Below, one piece after another: positions 46,908 through 59,326 of a stretch of DNA of 64,000 nucleotides. Location: assembly GCA_017311315.1 (NCBI GenBank), contig CM029647.1, positions 6,868,577 to 6,932,576 of the forward strand, in the 5' to 3' direction. This stretch comes from Dendrocalamus latiflorus (taxonomy: Eukaryota; Streptophyta; Magnoliopsida; Poales; Poaceae). The stretch's first letter is position 1; each line of letters starts with the position of its first letter. The translations under genes were made by a program, and so were the position numbers. Below the pieces are notes generated by a model. The model had not been told where the DNA came from. It saw nothing but the letters and a program-made list of their open reading frames with translations, and searched no databases.

Positions 46908-47276
46908 GGAACAGGCCCAGGTGCACGGACCCTGCACTTAGCCCCTGCAAGGGTGCCCAGGAGGTCAACACGTGTTCCTCAAAATTCAAAAAAAATCCAA
47001 AAAATACTTAAAATCCGAAAAATTGTAAAAAATACTTTTGTAAAAAAATACTTTTATTAAAAAGTAATTTTAAGTACTTAAAAGTTAAAAATACTTTTTA
47101 ATAAAAGTAAAATTCAAAAAATTAAATACTTAAAAAATATTTTTATACTTAAAAAAGTACTTTTTATAATTTTTCAGATTTTTAAGTATTTTTTTGAATT
47201 TTGGAGAACACGTGTCAGCCTCCTAGGCACCCCTGCACGGCGCTAAGTGCAGGGGCCCTGCACCTGAGCCAGTTCC
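46908..47276. mobile_element. Foldback MITE, relative of 10804-11207, 369 bp
   Basis: Starts GGAACAGGCCCAGGTGCA and ends in the near reverse complement of that (TGCACCTGAGCCAGTTCC). The AT-rich middle has the same 'agtactttt' and 'gaaaaattgtaaaaa' blocks as the 10804 element. The 9-bp flanks are ATACCAATC (46899-46907) and ATACCGATC (47277-47285), one mismatch. Same MULE-type foldback group, but older judging by the differences. Confidence 0.85.
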
Positions 47277-47285
47277 ATACCGATC

Positions 47286-50238
47286 GCTACTGCATAACGA
47301 CAGAGCCGAGCGTGCGTCGGCTTCCACATGTATGATGCCTAATACCACATGCGCCTAGTGCACAAGTTCTCTGCTCTCTTTTTTTTAGAGAGAGATAGTT
47401 ACAGTGCAAGACAAGTGCATGCGTGGAAGAGGAGACAGAGATGGGGAGAAGGTAAGCAGGGAAGATTCTAATTGTGCGAGAGGACAACAAGAGATTTTTC
47501 TCTCTTTTTTGGACTTGATAACTCGATAGATTTTCTACAAAATTTCCTAATCAAACAAAGTGAAGGACGCGTGAAAAGGTATAAGGTTTTGTTATAATGA
47601 ATCATTGTCGTTTTGGAAGAGTGAAAATTTAGAATTTGCAAATTTACAAATTACAAACGTAGTCCAACCGGTCAGCTTATGTTGCTTTTGGCCGAAATGG
47701 ATTATTTCGAAAAATTTGAGTCATGAGATGATTTGATTTAACCTAGGTCTGTGCATATGTGTGCCATGATGCATGTTTTAACAAACGTAGGTCAAATTAT
47801 GAAGAACTTATGCCTAAAAATGATTTCTTGGTATTTAGATATGCAGGAACGTTTGAAGTCAACCATGATCTACAGCGAGGATCGAGGCTACGCTTATGGA
47901 GAAGTCGAGGCTCAGAACAATAAAAAATATCGGGTGAGATGACTGAGCTCAAGCATGACATAGGAAAAGCGAAAAATATTGAAACGAAATTCGAGCGATG
48001 GGATACACTATGTAGCTTGGTCGGTCCAAGTGAAGCGTGGTCCGGTGGAATCGGAACTGAAGAGTCTTGCCGATGTGTGGCAAACTAGTGGTGTATCTCA
48101 GTATCTACATGTGGCAAATATGACAATTGCTTGCAAGGGAAGATAAAGACTAGGTCAAAAAAAGGTATTTTAGTAAGTTGACCAAAATATCAGAAATTAT
48201 CTTGGATTAAAACCACGGTGTTTGGGAAGGCGGTTTAGGTTAAGGAGGAATTGAGATGATCAAGTGGATCAAAAGTTAAGAAATTAGTAGATTCGAATTT
48301 ATATGCTTTGAAAACCGTGCATAAATGTAGTGTGTGAGTAAAACCTATGTTGTGTAGGGTTAACGGTTTTTCTATTTGTGCTAAGTAAATAGTATCCATT
48401 AGGATTTATATGGGGCTGGTTGTCTTATCTATTTAACGAGTTGGGATAGAGACTTGCAAGTCAATCATCCTAGTTTTACTCATTGAAGCCAACTATTCTA
48501 AGTTTAGGGTTTAAGAAGTGTGAGTATTGTAATGTGCTCTATTGTCCTCCATGTGAAGTGGCTGTAAAATCTTCATCTTGAAGTAACAATATACAACTTT
48601 GTTCATCTCTTATGAGCCCCTCTTGTTTTGGTTGATTTACTCTTGTTCTGGTTAGTTATAATCTTGTGTCTCCCTTTCTTGATCTTGTTGGATGCCAAGC
48701 ATGAGTAAGTGATAGATATATACATTGAAAATTAATCACCATTCATCTAGGCATTAAGTTTGGCAAGTTCTTAAAGTTGTCCAAATTTTGCTTGTTTTAG
48801 CCTCTTCGAGTGACTTCTTGATCCAATTTTTCTCTCGCTTCCTCAAATATTCTAGCTTGCTAAGACATATAAGAATACATCTAAAGCTGTCTTATCCATT
48901 ATTCACCCATGCCGTCTTGCCCATCATTCATCCACTAACAAGTCATATTCACCTTTTTTGTTTTTGCTTGATTTTAGCGCAATCTTACTTTAAACAAAAA
49001 ATGTCACAATTGTGGCCACAATTTTCTTGATCGTTGATTGAAATAGGTTTTTAACATCCTAGAGAAGGTGCATACCAAATTTCAGGTGACTTGGAGCATT
49101 AGTTTGAGAGTTTTCTCAATTTGTGATTTTGGCTTGATTTTGGTACAACATAGTTTTACCAACCAAAAGAACTCAATTTGGTTGGGATAGGTTCTTAAGG
49201 TCATGATCTAGTCTTGGTTCAAATTTCTAGTCTTTTGAATCTACAGATAAAAAATTATATGTATTTTTAGATTTAAAATAGTGGTGTTTTTACTGTTTGT
49301 CGAACTGATTTTACTATAGCACAGTGAATTTTTGGAACTTTGGGTTCTTAATTTTTATAGCTTCTCATAACTATTAGATTAAAGAATCGATGAATATTTG
49401 AGGGAAAAAAGTTAAAAGCACTATTCATGCTCCCTCTATTACCATACGGATTCTACATGAAGAAATTAATCTTAACTAAAACGGAAAAGGGCTCGTCATC
49501 GTGTAACACAAAATCAAATGCAAAGTCCACAAGAGTCGTGTAGTTTGTCTGGAGAATAACAAGGTTAATCATCATGGAGGCTATATAAATCCAAAGGATG
49601 TGGGCTCTATTAGTACTGGCGAAAGGTAGAACAAATTTATGGAGGCAAAGCAAAGGCTAGTCCCTTTCAAGTGATTTACATTATTGAATGGAGAAGTGCT
49701 TCTGGGTAGGAGGAATTCATGGCAGAGCCATATCTCATTGTGACATTTGCGAACTTTCTGTCAAGAATCTGACATATTATGAATTGGGACACCATGCTAG
49801 CTATCACCACATCTTTTGCCTGAAACTGCCTTTTTTCCAGGCTTAACCATATATAATTGATTGACGTAGTTGTAGCAGATATGCTAATGTTTTTTTCTCC
49901 CTGAAAACATCATGCACCAGCTTTTATAGATAGATAATAAAAGCTTTTTTTTTATAGCACTACCATCTGTCTTTTGGGCTGTACACTGCAACTAGAGCGT
50001 TATTCTATACCAGCATGCGTGTTGCATAGTATTGTTTCTGAATTCTGAAAGGAACATGCGTGCGTGACTGCCATCATAATGCAGGGGGGCTTGGTGTAGC
50101 TATCTGCCAGACTTAGAGGTAAAATGACACACTTTTGACACCGGCCGCGCTGTTGAGAGATCTGCCGCGCACTTTCCCCTCTTCCTCACGTGTTTATCGT
50201 TCCTCCATTCCTCATGCATCTCTTCAATTAGTAGTATC
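47286..50238. other. Gene-free intergenic DNA upstream of CAMTA
   Basis: About 3 kb without a recognisable gene or element. Mostly AT-rich. The short frames show no similarity that I recognise. Confidence 0.5.
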
Positions 50239-50403
50239 TGGAGTGTTTACTTATCCCAAACGAAGAATAAATTAGCGAGTGGTACCACTGATACTATCAC
50301 TACCGCCTGGCGACTCGGCCATTGACCTCAGGCCATCTCACCCCACGAGTTCTTGGTTTCACGCTGGATTCATTTGGGGGAGCGAATTCGTCGGACGAGC
50401 GCG
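50239..50403 (+). promoter_or_regulatory. Promoter / 5' leader of the CAMTA gene
   Basis: The segment before the CAMTA start codon, conserved in the duplicate at 32257. The shared stretch includes CTGGCGACTCGGCC and GAGTTCTTGGTTTC. Conservation across both copies starts at about 50239, which marks the duplicated boundary rather than a proven promoter limit. Confidence 0.5.
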
Positions 50404-53400
50404 ATGCAGCAGCAAGGTAAGGGCGAATTCCTAGATGCCCCGTTACAAAGTTGCAACCTTTCGTTGTTTTATGCGCGATTTCTGCGGCTAATTTTGGTTA
50501 TAAAGTACCGGGTGGGTATGGTGGGGTTGGGGCCGGCTGAAAGTTGCCTCCTTTGATCCAGAAACGCAACTAATTGGATTTATTCTCTGAGTTCTTTGGG
50601 CGCCAGGCGAGGTTTAGTTCACTATATGCTAATACTCCCTCCCCATCCCTATTAGTCAGTGCGGTTGCTGTCAAAAAATGACTTGATTCGAGGGAAGCCT
50701 TTCTTGAGGGGATTTTAGGGATGGGGGCATTGTCAAATTGCTCATGCTCAATTCAATGGCAGGAGATGACCGGCGCCTCTCTTCTCAGACAGCCATTATA
50801 GAGTGGTAAATAGGTGTATGAATTTGTTGCCGAATCCATCTATATTACATAATACATGGTTCACGATTCATTGAGTGCTTTGAAATTATGATCCCTGGAG
50901 TTGTTATGTGTTCTGAATTCTGCCATTAACTCTGGTTCGTAAACGTTGTTACGTTTTGCTTTACCGTTTCAGGCTTCGATATACAAAAGCTACGACAGGA
51001 AGTGAAGGCCCGGTGGTTAAAGCCTAAAGAGGTTCTGCAGATACTACAGAATCATGAGCCGTTCATGGTAGCACATAAGACCCCTCAAAAGCCACAGAGT
51101 AATAAAAGCAGCCTTTTGTTTTAGCTTGTGAGATATCTTATTCAAGCTTATGCCTTGCTTTAGCACTGAATGTGATTTACCAAACTGATTCTGAAATTGC
51201 AGGTGGTTCTTGGTTTCTCTTCAACCGTAGAGTACTTCGATACTTCCGAAACGATGGATATGAATGGCGAAGAAAGAAGAATGGGAAGACCATTGCTGAA
51301 GCCCATGAGCGCCTTAAGGTCTGTTCAATTCGTCGTCTTTTGCATCTAGGTTAAAGATATTTCTAAGTAAATAGAGTTGATGTATTGATCATAATATGTT
51401 TTGGCATCTAGGTTAAAGATATTTCTAAAGTAAATAGAGTTGATGTATTAATCATAAGGAATAAGTCTACTTTACTCCCCCCCCCCCCCCCCAAACTCTT
51501 GTGAAAGTCTAAGTTTCAACCTAAAACTGCAAGACCGAATGCTTTGCAACCCTCAACTCTTAATACCGGCTATATTACCCCCTGAGACCGATTGAAGGTG
51601 GTTTTAGCTGACGTGGTGCCAACGTGGAAGCTGTTTTGACACATAAGCCGATTTTTGGTTTAGGGTTTTGACATGTAAGCAGTCTATTCAGCAAAATGAA
51701 CAAATAAATTTAAAAAATGGTGGGGCCCACATGTCAAACCCCTAAACTCAAACCGCAGCTGGCTTTGCGCCTACGTGGCCATCCACATGGCTGACAGCGT
51801 GGATTGTAATCCTCATCAGCACCCCATCACCACCCATAATCTCCTAGGTCTACATGTCATACTAAGGCTAATCATTAATTAACCTCTAATTAATTACATG
51901 CTTCACATGGGCCTACACATCAGTGGCTGGGTTCCATGAGCCTGGTCTATGCATTGGGCTTTAAGTTGTGGGGCCTGACTGTCATAGAGATAAACTTGAA
52001 AACTAATCCCAATTAATTTTTCTTAATCAAGTTAGACCCACTTGTCGGTTTAACATTAGTTTATACTTAATCATATTTGAATCCCCACGGTCTTGTCGAC
52101 CCCATGGGTTGCGATGATGCCGCTAGAGGCGGACTTAAACAACAAAGCAGCTACGTACAGCGGCAGAGGCAACAGTGCTACCCCGACGAGGCACTGTGAC
52201 AGATAATCTACAAACATTAGGCACGTCACTAGCATATAGAAGACGAGGGGAACTCACCGAAGTGGTTGGTGATGACAGGGAAGCACTGAGGCGGTGCGGT
52301 GGTGATGACCCAAAGCAGCGAGGACAGCTCATCAATGACAGCGATCAGGGGCGAGGTGAAACCCAAATAAAAAATCTGATGAAAGAGGAAGGTGTAAGGG
52401 TACTCCAAGAGGGACAATTGGAATGAGTCACCAGAGAGGAGATCACGTTAGAGGTGGTAGTTTTGTCCAGACCCGAGAAAGACTATGACGCCGGAGAGCT
52501 CCTGTGGATGAATTCCCAAATTGGGTTAGGGGAAATGTAGAGGTCGTCTATGAACCCGTTTTGACGTGAAAAAATAGGGGAGAAACTCACCGGGGAGGGG
52601 GTTGCACACGGGCGACATTCACGACCGATGTGCAGAGGCAGTTCACCAATTGCGGTTTGGGTTGAGGGGGTTGACATGTGGGCCCACCATTTTTTCAAAC
52701 CTATTTGTTCATTCCACTGACTAGATTGCTTATGTGTCAATACTGCTTCCATGTTGGTGCTACGTCAGTTAAAACCACCTTCAATCGGCCTCAGGGGGGT
52801 AATATAGCTGTTATTAAGAGCTGAGGGTTGTAAAACATCCAGTTTTGCAGTTTAAGGTTGAAATTCAGACTTTCACAAGAGTTCATGGGGGGTAAAGTAG
52901 ATTTATTCCTAATCATAATATGTTTTGGCGGCAATCATCTTGGCTAGCCAACAAACTATTGGGATGTTTGTTTTAAGGACTGAATTAGATGGGTAGCAAT
53001 GGGCACTTAGCATATTGAGACATGTAGTTAATATGCTTTCTCCTTTGACACTGGAAATTTCAGGTTGATAATGTGGAGGCACTGAATTGCTACTATGCTC
53101 ATGCAGACAAAAATCCTAGATTTCAGAGGCGCATATATTGGATGCTTGATCCGTAAGAGCTCTGTTTACTTTTGTAGGGGGGATAATGTACATATCGTAT
53201 TTATATGCCTTCAAATTCTGAAAAGCTTCACGCATATTTTTCTTGTCCTCTGGGCGTTTGTAAAATCATAAGTGTTTCCCCTTAGAATCCCCGTAGAACA
53301 CGACCAATACCAACTATGTTTGCATGCTACTCATGGAGGATTTTTTTCTTGAACGGAAACTCATGGAGTAACTCATGAGCAGTCCATCACTACATGTAGT

Positions 53401-56400
53401 ATTTTGTTATTGTGCTATGGTATTTGTGCTACGGGGGAACTCTGTTTACAAGTTATTTCATGTCTATGACCCCATGTATTTGTGTTACTTTGAACATCCA
53501 TCTGAGACATTCCCAAGAACAAGAAACCATCCTGGATCATCATGCACCAATTCCTTGTAGAGATACTATAATTTATAGTATTGTACAATGTTCTTTGACT
53601 TTTTATGATGTTGTGTTGTGAGATGTTAGATTTCTGACAAGTTAAAGCTGTACCTCATTACGAGTTCCCAAATAGGTGCTGCATTTCCTGAACTAATAAA
53701 TTTCAGGCATTGTGGTATTATACCCTGTCATTATTATGACTTATTCTGCTGTTGGTTATGATCTTCTGATTTAAAAAAATAAATTTAGTTTGTTGATGTG
53801 TAAAAATCAATTTGCATCATAATGAGAGCAATTAATCTTTGCAGGGCTTATGAGCACATTGTTCTTGTCCATTATAGAGATGTCCTAGAGGTTTGTCTCT
53901 CTGTTTTACCTTTTGTCACAGCACATCTGCACTTCTGATTCTTAAGTAACCAATTAGGATGAGTAAATAAAAAACTTTGCTTTACTAGCCACAGATATCT
54001 ATCCACTCCAACAGTCTGAAATCTTCGAAGATATCAGATTAATTAATCACTGACACGAAGCATCGATGAAATTGAACATGACATTGTGTAGACTCTCCAC
54101 TGGTTAACTCACCAGTCATGCTAGTGCACATTATTATAGCGACTGAATCCACCACATTATTTTTGTTCTGTCCTTTGTCTCACCTTTAATTTGTTGATTG
54201 ATTATCAGGGCAGCATTTCAGTATCATCCCTAAATGATTCATCAACATCCAATCAGAATGGCAGTGCTAGCAGAGCTGAAGCACACAGTTCACCCGGTTT
54301 GACTAGCGAGTTAATTGCACCATGTCTCCACTCATGCAGCCCAGGATCCGCAGAAGAAATTAGTTCCCAGATTGTGGCCGTAAACAATGAAACAAATAAT
54401 ACAAGTCGATCTGACTGTATTCAACATTGTAATCAGGCAGCCCTGCGGAAGCTTAAAACACAGTTGAGTCTGGAAGACAATGAACATGATGTTAACACCA
54501 AAGAGGTTCTGTCAAATAATGAGCCTATTCTTGTGCATGGGATTCAGAATGAAGAACCAGACACTTGTAGAAATCTTGTAGATATCTTTAATGTGCTGCA
54601 GTTTAGTGAAGACAATCATACTGAAGAAACTGGAACCCATCCTTATCCCAATGCTATTGATGTCCTGAAAAATTCAGGTGCAGTAATCTCGTACCAGCAA
54701 ACACCATGCATTCCGACTCTTTCATTGCTAATTGCTGGCTGAGATATAGTGGAAATATTTCTAAAAATTGGTCACTTTTGCATGTCTGTCTTCTTGATCA
54801 GATACATGGTTGGAGGAGGATCAACTTGAAGCTATTCTGCATTCAGCTTCTCTGACAGTGACTGAAAACCAATGGTTCCGTATTCATGAGGTTTCTCCAG
54901 AATGGGCATTTTGCTCTGAAAGTACAAAGGTATCATATGGGATTATAAGTTGATCTTCTGAATTTAATTACTGCACCTTGCTTCTTTTCTATTGGTAAGA
55001 TATTGAACCATGTGGGCATATTGACACGTGACATTTACATTAACATATACACTATAATGATCAGGGTGTGCATGATGCCTGAGTTCTTCTATTGCCTCAA
55101 TGTCAAAAGGCTTGCCCATTAGGTTGATCCTGTGTTTAAGACAATTTGTGCTGTGATATTACAACAATTGATTGGAGACCTATAAAAATGTAATGCAGGT
55201 TATGATTGCAGGAGACTTCCTTTGCAATCCCTCTGACAGTTCATGGGCAATACTATTTGGTGATGTTAAGGTACCTGTGGAAATTGTTCAGCAAGGTGTC
55301 ATCCGTTGCCATACTCCATGCCTTGATGCTGGAAAGGTGAGAATGTGCATGATTGATGGGAATGGGAAACCATGCAGCGAAGCACGAGAATTTGAATTCC
55401 ATGAGAAGCCTACCAAAAACATGATTGATGGGAATGGGAAACCCTGCAGTGCAGCACGAGAATTTGAATTCCATCAGAAGCTTACCAAAAGCAGTGAAGA
55501 GCTGTTGTTGCTTCTCAACTATGTGCATATGCTTTTTGATGGTCATGGTTGTGGACTGTTTTCAAAGTTCAGGTTGAAACTCCCAAATCTCGAGTGTGGA
55601 TTCCACGTTAACCCCTTGGAGATTATAAAGAAAACATGTGAGCAGCTGGACCATGAGAACATAGTAAATTCTGTCATGGAAGTACTGCTTAACAACAAGT
55701 TCGAAGATTGGCTATCATCCAAATGTGAACAGAATAGTGAAGGAAATCAATTGCTTCCTAAGCAATACCATGGTGTTATACATACAATTGCTGCCTTGGG
55801 ATACAACTGGGCTTTGAAATCACTTCTTAGGTCCGGTGTGGCTATAAACTACCGTGATGCAAATGGATGGACCGCTCTGCATTGGGCTGCACGATTCGGC
55901 AGGTATTAATAATCTATCCATTGCATGCAAAGAAAATATGCAAACTTTTACATGTGTATTCCTATTCTTGCAACAAAATGCAAAATGTTCCTTGCGTAAT
56001 TTGAGCAGCCAATCTTTTGTTTCCTAGTTTCATCTAATATGGATTTCCTCTTGACTTTGGCCTAATAAAAAACAACAGAGAAGAGATGGTAGTGGCTCTT
56101 CTTGCTGCTGGCGCTGCAGCTGGTGCACTTTCAGACCCAACATCCGAAGATCCTGCTGCCAAAACACCTGCTTCAATGGCCTCTGCATATGGTTTCAAGG
56201 GCCTTTCTGCATTCCTTTCGGAAGCAGAATTAATATCTCATCTTCATTCTCTGGAATCAAAAGAAAATGGGAATCTCAGAGACCATGCTTGTGGTGAGGG
56301 TATATCTAGCGCTGTGGATAGAATATCAGACAAATTCACCCATGTGCATGGCGGAACTGATGATCAGCTTGCACTTAAGGATTCCCTAGGAGCTGTCCGA

Positions 56401-57083
56401 AACGCCGTTCAAGCTGCTGGACGCATACAAGCTGCCTTCCGTGTATTTTCCTTCAGAAAGAAGCAAGAAATGGCTCTTCAGAATAGAGATAGCTACATCT
56501 TGTCCGTTCGTAAGGCAGGTGGTGCTTCACGTGCTATGCTTGAGAAAGCTGCATTATCTATCCAGAAGAACTTCAGGTGCTGGAAAAAACGTAAAGAATT
56601 TTTGAAAATGCGAAAAGATGTCATCAAGATACAGGTAAGTTTTAACAGATATACCTACAATGATGGTGATATAGGCATAACATGTGCAAAGTAATTACAA
56701 TATGTTCTAGTGCATTCTTTGGTTGAAGCCTTGAAGATTTTGTACAGCTGATAAGCTAGACCCTCTCTTTATCCTTATAGGCACAGGTCAGAGCTCACCA
56801 AGAAAGAAATAAGTACAAGGAATTACTTCGGAGTGTTGGCATCCTTGAGAAGGTGATGCTAAGATGGTTCCGAAAGGGTGTTGGTTTGCGAGGATTCAAT
56901 TCCGGGGCAATGTCGATTGATGCAGAGGAGGAAGGCGACATCATCAGGGTTTTCCGGAAGCAAAGAGTGGAAACAGCTCTCAGTGAAGCTGTTTCGAGGG
57001 TATCATCTATCACTGGTTGTCCTATTGCAAGACAGCAGTACCGAAGGATGCTCGAAAAATACCAAGCAAAGGTGAGACTATGA
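50404..57083 (+). CDS. Calmodulin-binding transcription activator (CAMTA), about 849 aa
   Basis: Ten exons with matching phases: 50404-50416, 50973-51098, 51203-51318, 53064-53152, 53845-53890, 54209-54677, 54802-54929, 55199-55902, 56079-56634, 56781-57083. Domains: CG-1 DNA-binding domain, about 5-130 (KLRQEVKARWLKPKEVLQIL, SWFLFNRRVLRYFRNDGYEW, YWMLDPAYEHIVLVHYRDV); a variable Ser/Asn-rich region; TIG domain from about 330 (VMIAGDFLCN, SWAILFGDVKVPVEIV); ankyrin repeats about 520-600 (ALGYNWALKSLLRSGVAINY, GWTALHWAARFGR); IQ motifs about 665-760 (GRIQAAFRVFSFRKK, SIQKNFRCWKKRKEF); and a calmodulin-binding helix (EKVMLRWFRKGVGLRGF). Residues 380-427 are a 24-residue tandem duplication. The last exon is read to its TGA. 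A GTGAGA donor at 57072 could instead splice to an unidentified exon. Nuclear Ca2+/calmodulin-responsive regulator binding CGCG-type sites. Intron 3 holds a MULE. Confidence 0.93.
51342..51456 (+). repeat. Direct repeat of about 62 bp in CAMTA intron 3
   Basis: 'gcatctaggttaaagatatt' through 'gttgatgtattgatcata' occurs twice, at 51342 and 51404. The MULE at 51458 inserted exactly at the end of the second copy, and the next bases of the repeat (aatcataatatgttttggc) continue on its far side at 52911. Confidence 0.85.
51458..52909. mobile_element. Non-autonomous MULE-type foldback element in CAMTA intron 3, 1452 bp
   Basis: Perfect 9-bp target duplication TAATCATAA (51449-51457 and 52910-52918). 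Ends GGAATAAGTCTACTTTAC and, in reverse complement, GGAATAAATCTACTTTAC. The inverted arms extend for roughly 190 bases or more and include the matching GATTGAAGGTGGTTTTA blocks. The left arm has a (C)16 run (51477-51492). Internal frames are short and show no transposase. It accounts for most of the 1745-bp intron; without it the intron would be about 284 bp. Confidence 0.92.
55349..55492 (+). repeat. In-frame 72-bp tandem duplication in CAMTA exon 8
   Basis: Units 55349-55420 and 55421-55492 encode MIDGNGKPCSEAREFEFHEK plus PTKN, and MIDGNGKPCSAAREFEFHQK plus LTKS. Ten nucleotides or fewer differ. Other CAMTAs that I remember have a single block of this kind (ending CSEVREFEF) at the end of the TIG domain. 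The duplication preserves the reading frame. Confidence 0.92.
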
Positions 57084-57862
57084 AGTATGGAATCCATTGA
57101 AAGGGATTCAATTAAAAACTTGCATGAGCATACTTGACTCTAGAGAGATTCCACTCCATATATCAAGTAATTCTTGCAAGGAAATTGTACCTTATTGCTC
57201 ATTGAACTCATTAAAGTGGTTTTCCCATCACAGCATGACCATATCACAGCATGACCATGGGAAGTAGCAACTCTGCTAGCAGCTGGTGTTTATGACAGTA
57301 TTCAGTGAGCACGTGTTGCCACAATGTCAAGACAAAAAGCACCAGCCAGCCACTATTCCTATGTCCTCCCTTGTTAAATGATCCGGAGAGCAGTGGCTGC
57401 GTGAACAGTAAACCTTGGCGATTGACTGGGCAGCGGATCCTGTGAACACAGAAGAGTTTATCGGTGATCCAGTACCATCACCAATTCATGCTGAAAATGT
57501 TGTTTCCGTGTACATAAAAACGCCATGTGCAAAAGCTGACTTTTGGCTAAAGTTTAAAAGGTGTAAGGTCTTTGTATATGAGGACGCTTTAAGAGCCTAG
57601 ATACCAACGTAGATGAAACCAACAGCTCATTGTATTGTCAATTGTGATGTATGTTTGTACCATCTTCACATTTGCTAGCCGTGTACATGAGTAATGAATG
57701 TATGATAAATCTTGGAACGAATCTCAGTCGTCAATGAGTATTCCCATCTTTTGCACATGGAATGATGAATGGTCATCTATTAAAATGTATTAAATGTCCA
57801 CTCCATCGTATCATGATTCAGTACACGAATTATAATGAAAGCACGAGATAACATGATCCAGC
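57084..57862. other. 3' region of CAMTA
   Basis: Presumed 3' untranslated region. A 61-codon frame (57415-57600) shows no similarity that I recognise. It could in principle be an alternative last exon if the GTGAGA donor at 57072 is used, but no clear acceptor links it. An 18-base tandem repeat (atcacagcatgaccat) sits near 57230-57265. Confidence 0.45.
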
Positions 57863-59317
57863 GAATTTTTTGTACGGATAATCCATTTTTTATTCGAAAT
57901 TACAGAAATATACCCGCGGGAAAATTTTTTACAAAAATAGGCTCCAGTCGCCTAATGGTTGGGCGACTGAAGCCTTTCGCCCAACCATTGGGCGACTTTA
58001 ATCCAGTCGCTCTACCCTCGGGCGACTGCATCCAGTCGCCCAACCATTGGGCGACTTTCATGCAGTCGCCCAATGGTTGGGCGACTGCACTCAGGACCCC
58101 GTGAATGTTTTAAATTTTGTCAATTTTATAGTTTTAAACTGGTAAAAAATCTGCTGAAGTTGTAATAAAAGTTTATGTTCATTGTATGTTGTAGGTGTGT
58201 AAAAAATTTTGGGAAACTTTTTTTAGGAACAAATGACCATAAAACAATTGGTACATACGATGGTAAGTAATATTTTGATTTACTGAGAATTTGGAAAGTG
58301 CATCAAACCTTCGCTAAAAAAAGTGAAAATTGGTGGAGCTGTTCTTCATACATCCAACAGCCTCTAGAAAAAAATTTGAGCAATTTCGGCCACGGGATCA
58401 AAAGTTATAGCAGTTTCAGTCTGTTTCCGACACACCTTCAGTAAAACGGGCATAACTTTTGCATACGGTGTCCGTTTTCAACGTTCTTGTACTCGTTGGA
58501 AAGCTAACGACGAGCCCGATCCAATAAAAACGACCAGCTTGCGCTGGTCGCCCTCCAAGACCCCGAAAATCGGCCATCTTTGGACCTAAACCCGCGTCGT
58601 AAGTTTTTGGTTTCTGTTTTTGCCCTTTTTCTTGGCCTTCCTTTCGGAATTTGGATTTTGCTTCAACTGAAAAGTTGTAGATCTCGTCGAAAACTTTTTA
58701 ATGAGTATATATAAGCCATATACAACTTTGCTATTTTATCTTTTCAGACTAGTTGTTTATATTGCATCGATATATAAAACTTGTGATAGCGAGTATTACA
58801 GATGGTTTGTATGTAGAACCGCCTGTGATAATCTGACCGCTGGGCCCGTCGATCCTCCTCAACCCAATCCTAGCCCAGAGACACGAATTCTCAATAACAT
58901 TAAAATATCACTTACCATCGTATGTACCGATCGTTCTACGGTCAATCGTTCCTAAAAAAAATTTCCCAAAATTTTTTACACACCTATAATATACAATGAA
59001 CATAAACTTTTATTACAACTCCAGCATATTTTTTACCAGTTTAAAACTACAAAATTGAAAAAATTTAAAACATTCACGGGAGACTTGACTGCAGTCGCCC
59101 AACCATTGGGCGACTGCATTTAAGTCGCCCAATCGTTGGGCGACTGGATGCAGTCGCCCAACCATTGAGCGACTGGATTAAAGTCGCCCAATGGTTGGGC
59201 GAAAGGCTTCAGTCGCCCAACCATTAGGCGACTGGAGCCTATTTTTGTAAAAAATTTTCCCGCGGGTATATTTCTGTAATTTCGAATAAAAAATGGATTA
59301 TCCGTACAAAAAAATTC
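57863..59317. mobile_element. Non-autonomous MULE with about 430-bp terminal inverted repeats, 1455 bp
   Basis: Perfect 9-bp target duplication TGATCCAGC (57854-57862 and 59318-59326). Both ends begin GAATTTTTTGTACGGATAAT or a one-base-longer T run. The inverted arms run from 57863 to about 58295 and from about 58883 to 59317. They contain several small palindromes of the type CAGTCGCCCAA / TTGGGCGACTG. The middle is non-coding. It lies between the converging CAMTA and histidine-kinase genes. Confidence 0.93.
57950..58090. repeat. Cluster of short palindromes (GTCGCCCAACCATTGGGCGAC type)
   Basis: At least four short inverted units built from GTCGCCCAA and TTGGGCGAC lie within 140 bases of the left MULE arm, with a mirror set at 59090-59240 in the right arm. 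Each unit can fold locally and the two clusters can pair with each other. Confidence 0.85.
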
Positions 59318-59326
59318 TGATCCAGC

